Origin: Orthonyx spaldingii
Lineage: Eukaryota; Chordata; Aves; Passeriformes; Orthonychidae
DNA length: 64,000 nt
NCBI GenBank assembly: GCA_013397795.1
Contig: VZTJ01002472.1
Location: 51,617 to 115,616 of the forward strand
Reading direction: 5' to 3'
The notes under the pieces are model-generated. The model saw nothing but the letters and a program-made list of their open reading frames with translations. It was not told where the DNA came from and did not search any database. Below, piece after piece: positions 13,930 to 27,660 of this stretch. Position 1 is the stretch's first letter. Every line of letters starts with the position of its first letter. The position numbers and the translations under genes were made by a program.

Positions 13930-16440
13930 TTTGGTTTGGGTTTTTCCTATTTCCTTCTTCTGTTTCTTTCTTTTTTGTTTTGTTGTTGTTAGAAAATGTA
14001 AGTTTATTTATTTGCAAAGACTATCCTGTTTATCCAAGTGAATAGTATCTTTAAGTGAAAAAATAAAAGTCAGGCCAATTCCGTTGCTTCTTTACTGTCT
14101 CAGCATAATAGCTCTGTGGTTTATATTTTTTTCTTTCTTTTTGTGTGTGTTTCTAATTCCAGCTGTTCAACACACCTCAAATCAGACTGTGGTTACACTT
14201 CTTGGTAAACTATGCTACTTAACATTTCATTTAAAAAACAATTAGACTTTCTTCCCCCCAAGAAAACAAAATGAAACTACAATAATATGCTTTCAGTTAC
14301 ATCCACAGATACAGGATAATTGATTTCCGTTGTACATTTAAAAAGCTTTTTTCTGTTTTGTTGCCAACACCAAATCTTTTAAATTTAGTTAATGTTTCAA
14401 AAGGTAAACTGATTCAATTAGGATAATTTTTCAATGGAAATAGTGAGATGTAGAATAAAGCATTTTCTAATTTTCAGTTAAAGGATCTCGTGTGACTTCC
14501 CCATGAGAGGAAAGCAGCCAAGTTGAAATCAGCTGAGTTTCGTCAATAAAAGGAGAATGGGGCCTAGTGGAATAGCCCTGGAGCTCAGCTGCTTGCAAAA
14601 AAACCCCATTTTATTTCCCACACTAATGTTAAAAAACTGGGGAGCTTATTATAAGGATGCTTCCCCCCCCACCCTCCCACCAATAGTCAGCCTCATTAAG
14701 CCAAAAACAGCAAACAAAACACTTTTGCAACAAAAATCTTATGAACTCTTTAGAGGTGCAAAATGAAGATAAAATCGTGTGATAGAGAATGGATGTGAGT
14801 GGAGTATAAAATGTTTAGGTCTGCGTTATGTCTTGAACAGAAAACAATGTTACAACCTCCTCCTAGGAAGTTTTGCTCCTCAGCACCTCCTTTGTGGTAG
14901 GTGGACAATCACACACTGATGGTTGTGCCAGCAACCATCAGAGACAGGTAGCATCCATGGAAGGTAAGCTATTTGGGCCAGCAACGTGGCAGTGAAGCCA
15001 ACACTCCTTTCACATCTGTCTTCTCCCCCCTGCTCTGCTAGTGCACCAGGAAAAGGACTGCTCTTTTTCAGTTTGTGTGAGGATGGACTTCACAAAAGGA
15101 CAAGCATAAGGAAACCAGCCAGCTCAGGCAGTGCAATCTGAGGACTCTGAGGTCTGAAAAATCTGTGAGTAACACCTCTAAAGCCCGTGCCCTCTTTAAT
15201 GTTTCACAAGAGCAGCAACACTGTTTTATGAGACCCAAAACTCATCCTCCTCCCTTTACCACTAGGAGTGAGAGAATGTTACCCTGAAACCAGCAAGAAA
15301 CAGTAATTCTACTTGCCACATTCAAAACCAGACAGTTTTTAAGTACAGGTTTGTGCAGTTCCTACTGGAGCCCCAAAACCCAGGAAAATCCGTTCTTCAT
15401 TAAGGCTTTGGGTCATATGCCATTCATCTGTTTTCATGGCACCCTACTGATAGTTGCTTGTGGGACTGACACACAGAAGAAAACCAGTGAGTAGCCCCTT
15501 TCGAGCTGCATTTCTCCAGTGGACATATTTCAACTTAAAGCTATAAATGGCTTAAAATGCAGGTACTGCCTCTCATTATTTGTGCCCAAACCACCCACTG
15601 ATGCTACTGAGGAGGAGCAGGTAGGAAATGCAGGGTATGTTGCCTTATCTCATGAATAACCTCACATGGATGTTATGCCACTTCCTTCAAAAAATCATTT
15701 TCCTAATCATCAGGAATGACATCTGCTTTTGGTAAGAACAACTCAAGTCAGCTAAAAGATAATGGGGAAATGGCCTCCTGCTTTCACTCCTGAAGTTACT
15801 AGGTAATCATTTGTCTCCCTTACAAAACAGGAATTATATTCCTTTTAAATTTAGATAAGGGAAATGGAACACATCCAGCAAAAAATGCTAACTATCCTTC
15901 AGCAGAGCACAGAAGTCAGACAGATGCCAGCACTGAAAGAGGCTCACTTACGTAGACAGGAAAACAACTAAAAACAGTTTTTCACACACTACTTCTCCCC
16001 TCCCCAAGTTGTGCAATGGAGAATTACAAAGCCCCTGAGAACATGAGCTAGCAGAGCGTACATGACATTCAGAAATGCCTACGTAGTGAAACCTAAAGCA
16101 CTGGGTTCTGCAGGGTGGCCAGCTAAAGGGACTTTGTGTTGATGATGCAATATTTGTAACTTGATAATGTGCTTGAGAAATGTGATGAAGAAGTTTCTAG
16201 AACTGTTTCAATCAGCATTAGCGCCTCCATGTGTACTTGCAGCTGAACAGTTAAAATAAATCCGTGTTAGGAAAACACCAATGTCTTAACTACTTGAGCT
16301 TGATAGGTAGCACAAAGCCCATCATTCCTCTCAAGCTCAGAACTTTGGCTAACAGGCCAGACAGCATTGTTGACAATACAAATTACTGACTAATTCCTTT
16401 CACACACCTTGCTAAGGAGATAAGATAAGCCCAGACACAG
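13930..16440. other. Non-coding stretch with one hairpin
   Basis: T-rich at the left (TTTTGTTTTGTTGTTGTT near 13,975), otherwise mixed sequence. The only distinctive element is the inverted repeat at 14,916-14,941, listed separately. No gene, transposon or RNA was recognised. Confidence 0.55.
14916..14941. repeat. Inverted repeat, 10-bp arms
   Basis: ctgatggttg (14916-14925) and caaccatcag (14932-14941) are exact reverse complements with a 6-nt loop. It could form a short hairpin, but the stem is too short for a microRNA precursor and no U-run follows. Confidence 0.7.
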
Positions 16441-16443
16441 TAG

Positions 16444-16472
16444 GTTTGTTTACACTGGTATAACACCTTGGT
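16444..16472. repeat. Possible relic of the palindromic repeat
   Basis: The words ttacactggtataacacc match the ttacaccggtgtaactcc centre of the same palindromic family suggested at 11.9, 30.9 and 47.8 kb. Only about 25 bases are recognisable, so this could be coincidence. Confidence 0.25.
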
Positions 16473-17771
16473 ATCTCTGGTACCATGTTCTACTCTCTAT
16501 TCATCTGCCAAGAAGGCATTGCGGGACAGGAGGGGAGGATGAGTATTCTTCACAAACAGTAATACTGCTCAGGGTTTGAACAGTGAAAAGTGTTTTATTC
16601 TTTTCTCCTGGTGAGACTGGGCCATGGAAATGAAGGAATATGAGTTGGATGGGGAGAGGAGCAAAGTAGAACAAAAGACTTTCCTCCCTGAGTCAGGAAA
16701 ATGGGGAGTTTTCCTGCTCCCATCCCTGTCTAGACACATTATCATGATCCAAATGGAAAGCATTTAATTCATATTTGGGGCAGGAAGCAGGATTCACTCC
16801 TCCTGTGTTGAGGGAAGCCCACTCCAACAAATCGCTTTGCTATCTCAACCCTGTAAACTCCTGATCAGGCTTGAGGGTATCAACCACAAGAACCGGTTAC
16901 AACTTGGTCCTGTAAAAAAATTTTGCTCCATCAGCACATTAACGAATCAGGCAAGCACACAGTCACCCTCCTTCCCACCCCAGCCCCTGTCCTAAATTCC
17001 CACTGGGAACAGATGCCCAAGGCTCCTGGTTCCACCTTCAACATTCTTGTATCACTTAGAGCTTTTGTGTGACAATCATGGAATGAGGATAGCTACAGTT
17101 CTGGCAAGAAGATTGTATTTTCAATATGCCTCATGATGTTCCACATAAAGCCTTACCAGCATGTTTTCAGAAGGTAGAAAAAAGGTGCAAACACAATAGA
17201 AATAATAATCAAGCAAGCTTAAGCAGTGGGGGAAGGAAATGAGCTAATTTCCAAATGCTCAGTGCCCAGTCATGGAGACCAAGGGCAGGTAAACAGGAAG
17301 AGAGAGGAAGGAGGAGGTCATTACATTTTTGGCTAGAGAAGCTTCTTGGGGTAGTTGTTTGAAGCAGCTGCTGCACTTATCTTTAAGACATGAAGAAAGA
17401 TGTAGGATGAAGGACTGTCTGAGAAAGGCTAGACGTTGAATGCCTTGTGGAGTCCATGCAGCCAGCCATACAAGTCAGTTGAAACATTGTGGTTGTTAGA
17501 TGCTTAGTAAGGCTCTTGCTAAATGCATTTTTGTTCTTTTAATTTTTTTTATTTTACATTATTGTAAATCTATGTTTTTAATTCTTACTTTGAGTTACAA
17601 GTGAAAATACATCTTGACTAGGGATAAAGTTGATTCTTAGCAATTTAACTCATGACATATACACAGTAATAATGAAAACTCCCAAATCTCAGCTCCCTCA
17701 CACTTCATTCCTTTTATTTTCCTTTGAATAGTGGGGGCTGAAACCTGAAAGAATGCAAACTCAGATCTGTT

Positions 17772-17830
17772 GAATGGGCCAGATTCACTCTGGTTCTATG
17801 GTGATTTGCAAAAGTAGAAGCCCGTGGGCT
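17772..17830. repeat. Possible relic of the palindromic repeat (outer arm)
   Basis: tgggccagattcactctggt resembles the outer arm of the palindromic family (gggccagattct...). The homology fades within about 40 bases. Confidence 0.3.
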
Positions 17831-17834
17831 GAGA

Positions 17835-20800
17835 ATTCACCAGAAAAATGTGCTCCCATCTCAAGGTACAAAGATAGGTTTTTCTCCAAGGGTACCAGGA
17901 GTGGTCAGGGGCATATTCCATAAAGAGATTTGGGGTTTATTGCCCAGCCATGCAATACACAAATCAGGCAGCCTGCTGAGAGGGGCTTCATGGGTCATGA
18001 TCCAGTTGTCATGCTTCCCTGCAAAACACATCCTAGGGGTGAAAGTGGAGGATGCTTAGGACACCACAACATCCACACAGATTAGCACAGGCCCGGCAAC
18101 ATTTAAGCACCTGAAAAGCCCCTAAGTCTTGTAATGGATCTTCTCTTAAGCCTTAAAAAGGTAGAGAGGTAGGGCCAAGAAATCTGAGGAATTTGTCGAT
18201 TAAGTGACTTCAATCAGTAGGAATTTTGGGGGATCCTGGACTCTGAGATCTTAGTGGGAACTGTGGCAATAGGGCACCAACAATAATATGTGATGTCTTC
18301 CCTCACAGCTCAAGAGGCACTGGCACAACAAAGTGTAATTTTAATTTCCCTGCACATGTTTCAGGGAATCTTTGCATCTGCATTTAATTCTCTTTTTTCC
18401 TTTGCTGCTTGTATTATTCTCTTCTTATCCCAATAATCCAAAAGTGTTAGTTTCTCTCTAATTTATTCCCACAGATGGCAGGGTAGGGAAATAGAAAACA
18501 GAAGTCAGAGACCTTGGGAGTATAATGAAAATGAAGTCATGTGCCTCCAGATTAAAAAAAGGAAACGTATTAAACCTTTAAAAATACAGATTAATCAATT
18601 ATGTGTGCAAAAGAGGACACAAGAATTACAGTCATGAAAAGCAGAAGGAAATTCAGAAGTATAGTGTGTGCCTCTGGGACCCTCCTGACTCAATTCCAGC
18701 AAAGGGATGTATTTTCCCTCCATGCACGCCCATAAATCCCATGAATGTCAAAGGGACACTGTTCATTTACAACAGGCCTAAAATTTAGGTTTAGAGAAAA
18801 GAAAAAGGATAGAGGTTTCATAAAATACTATCATAACAGCAACATCTTTAAAAATTTTCAGCACATTTCAGTGACCATTAAGAGGGGGAAGAAAAAGAGA
18901 GAACTTCTGTCACATTGTTACAATTCCCACAACAGAGACTATCCTTTACAGACACTGCTGTATTGGCTTTCATTACACATTATACTAGTGGAAGAGGCCT
19001 GTGGCTCTCCAAAACGGATGCATCAGGGAACAGTATGGGGAAGCACCCTGAAAAGGATGCCTTGTGCCCTTTAGGATAATCCAATGACCTGGCCTGCTAG
19101 CAATGCTGTAGAAAAGAGAGGGATCAAAATGCCACTGTTGTAGATAAGAACATAATGAAGCAAAAAAATTAAGTGCCCATTTATATATATGTGCTTCGAG
19201 GGCCAAATTTTACCCAACCAAATTGTCTGAAACAGTAAACTAATTCTTAAAACCAACATAAAAGTGACTCCTGACAGTGTTGGTGGTGTTTTCCTTCAGT
19301 TCTTCCATTACTCTGACTAGGTTTCCAGGACCACATCTTTTACAATGAGAAGTGTATTCCACCCTGTTGTGTTGACAAATTACATAAATGTAAAACTTAC
19401 ATCACTTTCTATAGAAATATAGAGTGTCAAAAATCTCCAGTTGATTCAAGTCCAAATATTTATTGTCTCAACCAGTCAGCAATACATTAAGAACATTTTA
19501 ATTACTGCCGAAAAAAAACTAATGGAATATTTCCCTAGGCCCTGTTTTCAAAACTCTCAGAACTTGCCCTGAACTTACTGTAAAACTACCTGAGTTGCTT
19601 TCTAGAGTCTCTTGCAGGAAAGCCTTTCTAGATCTTCACCACTCTGATAGTTCAAAAGCTTCTAGTTTTAAATATAGATATATTTGTGGCTAGTGGTTTT
19701 CCTTTGTGTTTGTACCAACATTGACCTGAATAATGCTGAAACACTGCTTTCCCTATCCATTCTTTATCCTTCTTACCACTGTAGAATTGAGTACTTCTCC
19801 CAGACTGTGCTTTGCCAAGTCTTCCTGCTTTCATCTGATCTATTGAAGTTGCAGCTCCTGGCTCATCCTACCAGTCCTTTTTTGTATTAGATCCAGTCAC
19901 TTAATATGGAAGGACACAACTACATACACAGTCATTGCAGCTGGCTCTTACTCATACCTAACACAACACTGTTCTAACTTCGCTATCTCTGCTGGAAATA
20001 CCTCACCAGTGCAATTGGGATGGTGTGTTACTGCTTGTGGCCGTGTATCCATCAGTCTTTTTCCATAGTTGTTGGCAAAACAAAAGCTCCCGGCCTAGGG
20101 CAGAAATGCTAGTTATTAGATCCTAAATTAACTCTTTTTGCTCTTAACTGCTGTTAACTCTGATCGCATTACTACTGCCTCACTTCTGAGAATCATTCAT
20201 GGAACACTTTTTGTAGAGTATTCTGATTCTCACAAATATCAGCAACGCCTTCCAATTTGCAAGGTCTAGGAAACTTTGTTAATATAAATCTAATTGTGGC
20301 ATTCATTAAGAAAAATATTAAATAAGGTCCCACACTGGCTACTGCTGACTTCAGCTACCTACATCTTACCAAGCACTGAAAGTTTTTGCATAGTTAGAGT
20401 AAAACAATTATATTTCTATTGAAGAGAGAACCATTTGTCACAGTCAGCAGTAAAAGGTGAAGATTAACAAACAGAGGAGATGGTTATACTGATGTTCAAA
20501 GAAATTTTAATTCTGGATTTCCTTCTGTCCCAAAGGAATTTTTATGTCTGTGAAAGACACATATCTTTTCCTACCAACATACCTTTTCATAGTGTCAAAA
20601 TTGTCCACACTAAATAGTTCACATTTTATTCCTTCAGAAAGCAGCTTAACACTGTTGACATTAAGGGAGCTTTTCTGTAAAGCCAAAAATGTGCACATAT
20701 AATGCAATACATAGTTATGACTATGCTGTTCATGTGTTATTGTAGGTGTCGTGGGATATCATCAAGAGCTCTGTAGAATCTGCTTCACTTTGCAACAGAT

Positions 20801-23800
20801 GGGCACTTCCTCTTTTCCTATAGGTTACATTACAGCTTGCAGCAACTACAAAATGCAAATATGCTATTTCATCTTTGCCCATACACTGTTTGAAGCATCC
20901 ACCAGTTTTCATGGTTAGCACCAACTTCTTAGAAATAAAAATAAGTTTAACTCATGCTTAAGAGATTTCTTTGAGAACCCTGGGAACAGCTAGATAGCAC
21001 AATCTAGTATATTTTCACCCAGTAAATTTTGTTTTCATTTATGTATGATTTACTTTTCCTCTAACATTATGTGTAGGTATATTATTCCTACCATTTTCCC
21101 TATTAAAATTATTTCAGCTGATGGGATTTTTACTTCAGAAGGATCCTTTTTTTTCCATCTTGATTTTTTCCACCACTTCATTTCTTCCTCTTTTTTTTTT
21201 AGCTTCTTATCTGAATTAATTTACAAACTACAATCCTATTTCTAGACATAAAATTAGTTATTTAGTTATGTGAAATATACAGAAAAAACCTCAACCTGAT
21301 AAGCAAACAGTATCCCAGTGTGTATGTCTGAGAAAAGTACTCTGTCTATACATTTCCCAAAGAATCAAATGCCATGATTTCTGTGAAAGGAAGCAAAGTA
21401 TACTAAAAAAACAGTTGTGAGTGCAACTTGGGAAGTTTTGTTATTGTGCAAGAAAAAAAAAGACCTTTGTTGCACAATGCTGTCAACCTCCTGTAACACG
21501 TAATAATCACATACTATAATAAAAGCTGAGAATTTTCACAATTATACACACATGTCATGCTAAACATTACAGTATTCTAATCATCTACAAGCAAGAAGCA
21601 TTTCCTAATTCCCTTTCCAATTTGTTTCAACATTCAGGAATATATTCCTTTGCAAGTATATATACTGCCTTTATGAGGCAACTTAAAAGAGATGTTCAGC
21701 CATGGCACAGACTATCATGAAGGAAGCAGGAGCGGGTGTTTGGGGCAAGGTCCTATTACGTTCAGTGCCGACTCATTCAAAGTTGTTTGCAGATGGATAA
21801 TAGGTAGTACACTGTGATTTCCATACAACAGATGTGGTTGCTGGGAAGAGATGCTGTATGCTCTCAGTGGTTCTCAAGCTGTTTCTGTCTCCATGATATT
21901 GCCCTTCCAGTGACCTGCTTTCTTCAGAATTTATTTCAAAAATAAAATATGCTTTTCAGGCTACTTTGAAATTACTTTACTGAAGCCTCACCTTATCTTA
22001 AAATAAATAAAATTAATATAAATGTGTACAGTGATAATTGTCTGTTCCTCTCAGGTTTTTAAACTAGAAGTTACTGTGATCACTCTGCCTTTTTGTCCTG
22101 TATGCACTTAACTTGTAAGCAACCACACAATATTATGATTTCATATAGTGTAGGATACATTTACCATAGTAACAGTAAGATGTTGTCCCAGTAGCTTATT
22201 CTTACAGTGCTTTTGTCCCTTAAAATACAGATCAACTCACTTAGAGTGATTGCCACATGAAACTGTTACTCTGTTTTAGAGGTCCAGCACAACAGCCTGA
22301 TCTACCTGTGTTCACAGGATTGAGTTCAATTCCTGTTCTTAACATTTCCCTAATTAACTTATTTCAGTGTAGTTTACTCTGTTGTCACTAAGTCCATACC
22401 TTTCTATAGCCTAGCTTATGCAGTTTAGACAGTATTGTCTGTAAAAATCATGTTTTTATAAGATCATATAACAAAATGTGATCTTCAAAGATAACATATT
22501 AAGTTGCTATTTTAATAGGGTTGCTTGTTCTGATAATTCGATTCATCCACAAATTCAGCTATAAAAACAAGAAGTCAGATGTCTGTGCCATTCCCTGAAT
22601 AGCACTACCAATAACAAATTATACATATATAATACATATATACACTCACCCCAAATTGTAGCTAGTTTTCTTCTGCTACATGTAACACAAGCAGCATTTG
22701 TTAAGTATCGCAATACAGGCACTATTCAATGGAAGTTTTAATGTGAATTCAACTCATTCATTAATTTACTTGAATTTCCCCCAAAATGCACACATTCCAC
22801 AATGTACAAGAAAGACATGTCTCATTTCATATGGTTTCTTAACAGTTGAAAGGCATATGTCAATTTTTCACCTTGTTGTTCAGCATTTATGTGTTCTAAA
22901 CCTGGTATTTTTGTTCTGCAACATGTTCAGAAGTGCTGAGGAAAAATAATTAATTTCACTTTTGAATAAACATCAGAAGAATAAACATAAAGAAGGAAAA
23001 GAAAACTATTTGAAGGTATTTAAAATCATTGCTTTCAAAGCAATGAAACTGGCTAAAACTTGAAAGGTTAAACTCCGAGCTTCTCGCCTCCCTCTTTCAG
23101 CTAAGAATTGCTCTCAAAGAGAAAGAAGTCCTGGAGACCTGGCTCCCTGAGCAGGCACTCAGGGAAGATATTTGGAAAACAGTCAAGCAAGATTTCATGA
23201 GGATGTCATTAGCACTTTGTCAGAAGGGTTTTGAAATGGGTAGGCTTCTGGAAAGTTTTAAAAACATTAGCTTTTTAAGGAATTTTCTGCTGAACTATGT
23301 TTTAGAAGCGATTCAATGCGGTGTCACTTTAAGTAAGGATGAGACCATGATGTGCTTGAGATTTTAAAATCCAAACCACAAAGACATGTATTAGTGCAGA
23401 ATATTGCTGTGAACACAATGTAGCCTTCAGTATTATTCTGATGAAAAATGAACCCCTCACTCTGAACCCCCAATGGTCTTCTACATTTGAAATAGGTCAA
23501 TACCAACACAGAAACTCATACACCTTCAGAACTTCTTTTATATTTTTCTGTAGTCTTCCACTCTCAAAGGATGTGTTTTTCTTTACAAATGTCCTGTTTA
23601 GGAAACCTGAACCGAAAACTGAGCTGCTTCAATTAGCATGTCTTATTTGTCTATGTTTCTGTTTCTTGACTTCATGTGCTTAGGTCTTCAAAGCAGATCT
23701 TCAGGGCAAATTCTTGTGGATATCTATTCCCAAATGCATTTCTCACAAATAGCCTGTAAGATATATTTAAAAATCAGATATTTTGTTTAACATTCTTTCT

Positions 23801-23815
23801 AGATGATCTTTTGCT
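17835..23815. other. Non-coding stretch, no gene recognised
   Basis: AT-rich DNA with short frames of up to 109 codons (18,745-19,074) that lack domains. Short TA-rich alternating runs occur near 19,180 and 22,621-22,645. A gggccaaatttt word near 19,200 may be another trace of the palindromic family. A 21-bp palindrome at 23,026-23,046 is listed separately. Confidence 0.55.
23026..23046. repeat. Near-perfect palindrome, 10-bp arms
   Basis: tcattgcttt and aaagcaatga are exact reverse complements separated by one base. Such a site could bind a dimeric factor or extrude as a small cruciform. There is no other context to suggest a role. Confidence 0.7.
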
Positions 23816-23819
23816 TGTC

Positions 23820-24699
23820 ACAGTGACCTCATCCTACCCTTTCTTCCAGTCTCAGTGTTTGCTCTTATCTGCTCTCTTCCTTTTTCCTCCACCTCTCATT
23901 CTCATGTGGCTCTTTTCTCTCCTCACACTAAAAAAATACCTGGTTTCTTCTCCTAGCTAAAATCTCCTGCCTTTCACCTCACTTACATCTATAATTTCCA
24001 CCCATCTCTTTTCTTTGTAAACAGACTGAAGATTCTCTTTACAATAACTCGCTGAATTCCTTCCTTCTGGTGCTACCTTATATTCCCCATATCTTCTCTT
24101 CCCCTTTACCTTGCAGAAACCATAAATGGCAAATCCTTAGCTAAATTTCAGTACTCCTTATACATTTTCACCTTCCTGACTCTGTGAGTTTTACTAACAC
24201 TGTCAAACAGTCACATGTTGACCACTTCTCCTTTCTTTATTCCCAATATTTCCCTTCCTTTTTCCCTCAAAGTATCTTCCCTTTTCCTGCCTTCTGTAAG
24301 CATTCCACAAGATTCCCTTCTCTTCCCCTTCTATCCATTGTGGATAATTTCATGCACTCATGCAAACAAATTACAATTGCCATAGCACAGGATCACAGCT
24401 CTGTTCCTTAGCAGTTTATTCCAGACACCTGTCTTTCTATCCCAATGAGTCTTGATAAGTCTCTGGATATCACACTAAGGGTGACTAAAAGCCCTGAATG
24501 TTCACAAATCCTTTCCCTTATCTTCATCTTTGATTGTGGTGAGCAACACTGATTTCAGCTTTGGATGTACACGTGCAGAAGCATGAGATCCTGTCTTCTC
24601 ACTGAGTCTCGCATCTGTGTTCCCAATTCAGCCCACACCATGTTTCCACATGCTATCTCTAAACAATAGTCTTTATTGTCTCTTCTTATTGCTGAGGTT
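23820..24699 (+). mobile_element. Possible upstream body of the L2-type LINE relic
   Basis: The plus strand is strikingly pyrimidine-rich with repeated ctcctt, cttccc and cacctc words, and it leads without a break into the recognisable LINE 3' end. This codon-derived C/T richness is common in old L2-type coding regions. I could not align specific reverse-transcriptase motifs here, so the extension is inference. Confidence 0.35.
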
Positions 24700-25380
24700 C
24701 TTGTCTGATGCTCATCTCAATTAGAGCAATGCCCTTTTCTCTGACCCTCACAAAAGCACTCTTGCCCTGCTCATTTCAGGTCCCAGCAATATAAATCACT
24801 TTCCTGGCCTGTTGTTCTGACTATGCCCATTATCTTTGAACCCTTTCAGTGATTCCTTTTTCCTCTGGGACATCAAGCTTATTGTGACTCTCTTAACTTT
24901 CAAAGCCCTTCATGGCTTACTCCCAATTTGTCACTTTTTATTCACTATCAAAATATAAATGCCCAGCATCAGTCAGCCCCAGATGCCAGCTTCAATTGAT
25001 CAATTTGTTAAATTTTCCAACAAGCATCTTTTGTGCTTTCTCCCTTGCTGCCCCTCAGGCTTGAGAAGAGCCTGCATGTGCACTCATAAAACCAACTGTT
25101 ATCCTCCTTTGAATCCCTTATTAAGAGTCTCCTTTACCAAAAATTTGAACATGGCTAGCTTACAGGCACATGGAAAGCACCCCCTAGTATGGTCTTGTTA
25201 TTCCCTTATTCTTACCCATCTGTGGTCACTGGTCTTATATTTCGATTACATTATTTTAAGCCTTTTGGGACAGAGCCTGGATGTTTCATGTTTCTCCACC
25301 ACTCGGTGTGCAGTGGTTCTAGACCACAATTTGGCCTGCAAGATGCTGTGGTAACACAAATGAGAAAAAAAGTATAAAGA
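24700..25380 (+). mobile_element. Ancient L2-type LINE, 3' end relic
   Basis: In one frame (24,716-24,940, interrupted by a TAG and a TGA) the translation resembles the C-terminal part of an L2-type reverse transcriptase. SNALFSDPHKSTLALL corresponds to the family's CNALxxGLPxSxLxxL motif, and TFKALHGLLP (24,896-24,925) matches the diagnostic LTFKALHGLAP. The homology then continues in other frames: AFSLAAPQA (from 25,035) matches AFSxAAPxLWN, and SFESLIKSLL (from 25,105) matches SFKSLLKTxLF. The element ends in an untranslated tail with ccttttgggacagagcctgg (25,261-25,280) and a final gctgtggtaacacaaatgag, as in related sauropsid copies. Frameshifts and stops show it is long dead. Confidence 0.8.
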
Positions 25381-25399
25381 AAAGCAGCAGGCTCATCCA

Positions 25400-26970
25400 C
25401 AAGGCTGTCTCCAAGAAGCAAATAAGCAAGCAGGACAGAGTGATTTCTTTTAACATTTTGTATGAACATTAGCAAAAAACTTCTTGCTGGTTTCAGTCAG
25501 TGCAGAAAGGAAGACTAGACAGCCTGTTCAGGTTTGGACAGCCAGGCACAGGAACAGGAACATGGCAGACAAATAACACACCAGTAAAGACCTTTACATA
25601 TTCATGCCTATAAGTTAAACACAGACTGTATTTTTTAGAAGCATGGTTTTGGAAGTGCTCACAGAGCCAAGTCAGTTACAGCAAACAGAGTACCAGACAG
25701 TTCAAATTGGTTTGAGCTTACAGCACATAAAAAGATGCATACTTACTTTCTCCAGGTTTCTAATTTATTTTTTTTTCAAGCTATTCAGTGGTACAACAAT
25801 AATCTATTTTTTGCCTACTCTTTCCATGCACCCACCTCACTGGCAGAGCTCATTGTTCAATGTTTCCTTCTATTGCAATGCTGTTGAACAAAGTTTTATG
25901 CTAAATGTTTTGAATGCAGATGTAGGATGGTGAAAAAAATAGCATCTCAAGTACACACTGCACTGTGTGATTTCTGGGGGACTGTTCAGAACACTCCTGA
26001 CCTTCCTTAATTTTAAAGAGATGGCTGGGAGAAAAAGTACCCTACACCATATCCAAGATTTTAAAGTAACCGCAGCAAGCCCACTTATAAGTAAGCTGCT
26101 CCACTCCATTCACTTTCTTTCTAAGTTCGCTGTAACCAAAATTGCAGTGAAAGAATTCAGGACCTTTATTCTCTTTCATTATAGCTAGACTTTTGCTACA
26201 TGGGTGATTCTCAAAAGGGGAATTGTTAGTGGTGGTTTTCTCTCTGGCTCAAAATTATAGCACCTATTTCTACTTCTGCATGCACAGCTCAGTAGCTCAC
26301 TAGGATTCATGTTGCTTTACAACACAGCATTTCTCCTGCTCTGGGCTGGATTGACAGGACATCTCTATGACTTATGTATCTTAGACTGATACTTTTCAGG
26401 AGCTTCATCTTTTCACCTTTGTGAGGTAAGGCCAGGTTCTGCAGGAACAGAGCTCAGTGATTAGAAGCTGCATGCTAAATGCAACAATCAACAATTGCTT
26501 TAGCAGCAATCAGGCTGGAGAAACAAAAATATATTGGCCACATGAAAAGCTTTGGGTTTGTTTTGACTTAGATTAATTCAATTATGTTTAAAGAAAGTTA
26601 AGTTCTAAGAATCAGAAATCAGTAAATTTACATAGAGATTAGGTAATAAAAAGTCTGTTGCACTGTATTCTCATTGGATGTCATGGCTTTCACTCTAAGT
26701 CAGAATTACAAAATATGATTTTTAAGGAGATATAGGTGTCTTAAATTCCTTTCTCATTTCTTTTCTTTTAAATTTCACCTAAGAGCTTACCTCCTTTGCC
26801 TTGCAACGTAGAGTGCTGTATGCATACAGATTCCTTATTGCCATTCTTTAAAGCTGCAATACCCTGCAGGCTCCCCCTCCCTCTGCGTTGTATCCTATTT
26901 GAAGACCTTAATGAAAGGGCCTGGTTCCAGAATCACAGCAGCTTGTCTGCACAACCAAATTCCATCTCCT
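25400..26970. other. Non-coding stretch, no gene recognised
   Basis: Short frames on both strands without domain features. No repeat family was recognised to the right of the LINE tail. Confidence 0.55.
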
Positions 26971-26979
26971 AATGAGTTC

Positions 26980-27660
26980 CTCTAAATCTGCCATCAGGTG
27001 ACTTTATTGACTCTATGATCATAATGAGGTAGCAGCTCACTTTCTGCAGTTTTGCTGGTTTCAAGCCTGAAGTTCTCCTCTGCTCCCAGACTTTAGCTGA
27101 TATTTAATAATGAGGAATCAAGCAGGGTTTTAATGTCTGCAAGAAATGTCCCTGAAGTGCAAAAAGCCCCAGACAGCAGTCTTGAAACTTTCCAGAGCCA
27201 TATGACTCTCTAATGGTACACTAACAAACAGGAAATCAGCCCATCAGTAGCTAATTGACATATCTGAAGGTTTAATTGCTTCCCTATTAGGGAAGGTGAT
27301 GCAGTGTTCAAGTTGTCATTAAAACAAACACGCTCTTTAATACATGAGGATTTATCTGAAACACATATCCCTATCTAATCTCCAAACCCTTGCTTTGAAA
27401 CTGTTCATCTCCCAACATTGTTTCACTGTTTCATTCCAGGATAATTGGAAGATTATCCTGTGATGTGAATAGGTACAAGCTGTTCAGGAAAGAATGCAAT
27501 CTTTAATGAGTGCAGTGCAGGCAGCCCAGACACACATGGAGTCCCATTACCCTCAGGAGTCTAAGAGAAATTTCAGTGAGCAACGGCATCTTCCTACGTG
27601 GCTGTAAAGCATCAGGCACACTTTTGTTCTCATATATCTAATAAAGGGATGGAAGTGTGG
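26980..27660. promoter_or_regulatory. Possible conserved non-coding enhancer-like block
   Basis: Complex, repeat-free sequence with several homeodomain-type cores (ctaattgacat near 27,251; tttaattgct near 27,271; ctttaatacat near 27,335) and an inverted pair aggataat/attatcct (27,438-27,445 and 27,452-27,459). The cluster resembles vertebrate developmental enhancers. This is inference from motif density alone and could be chance in AT-rich DNA. Confidence 0.25.
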
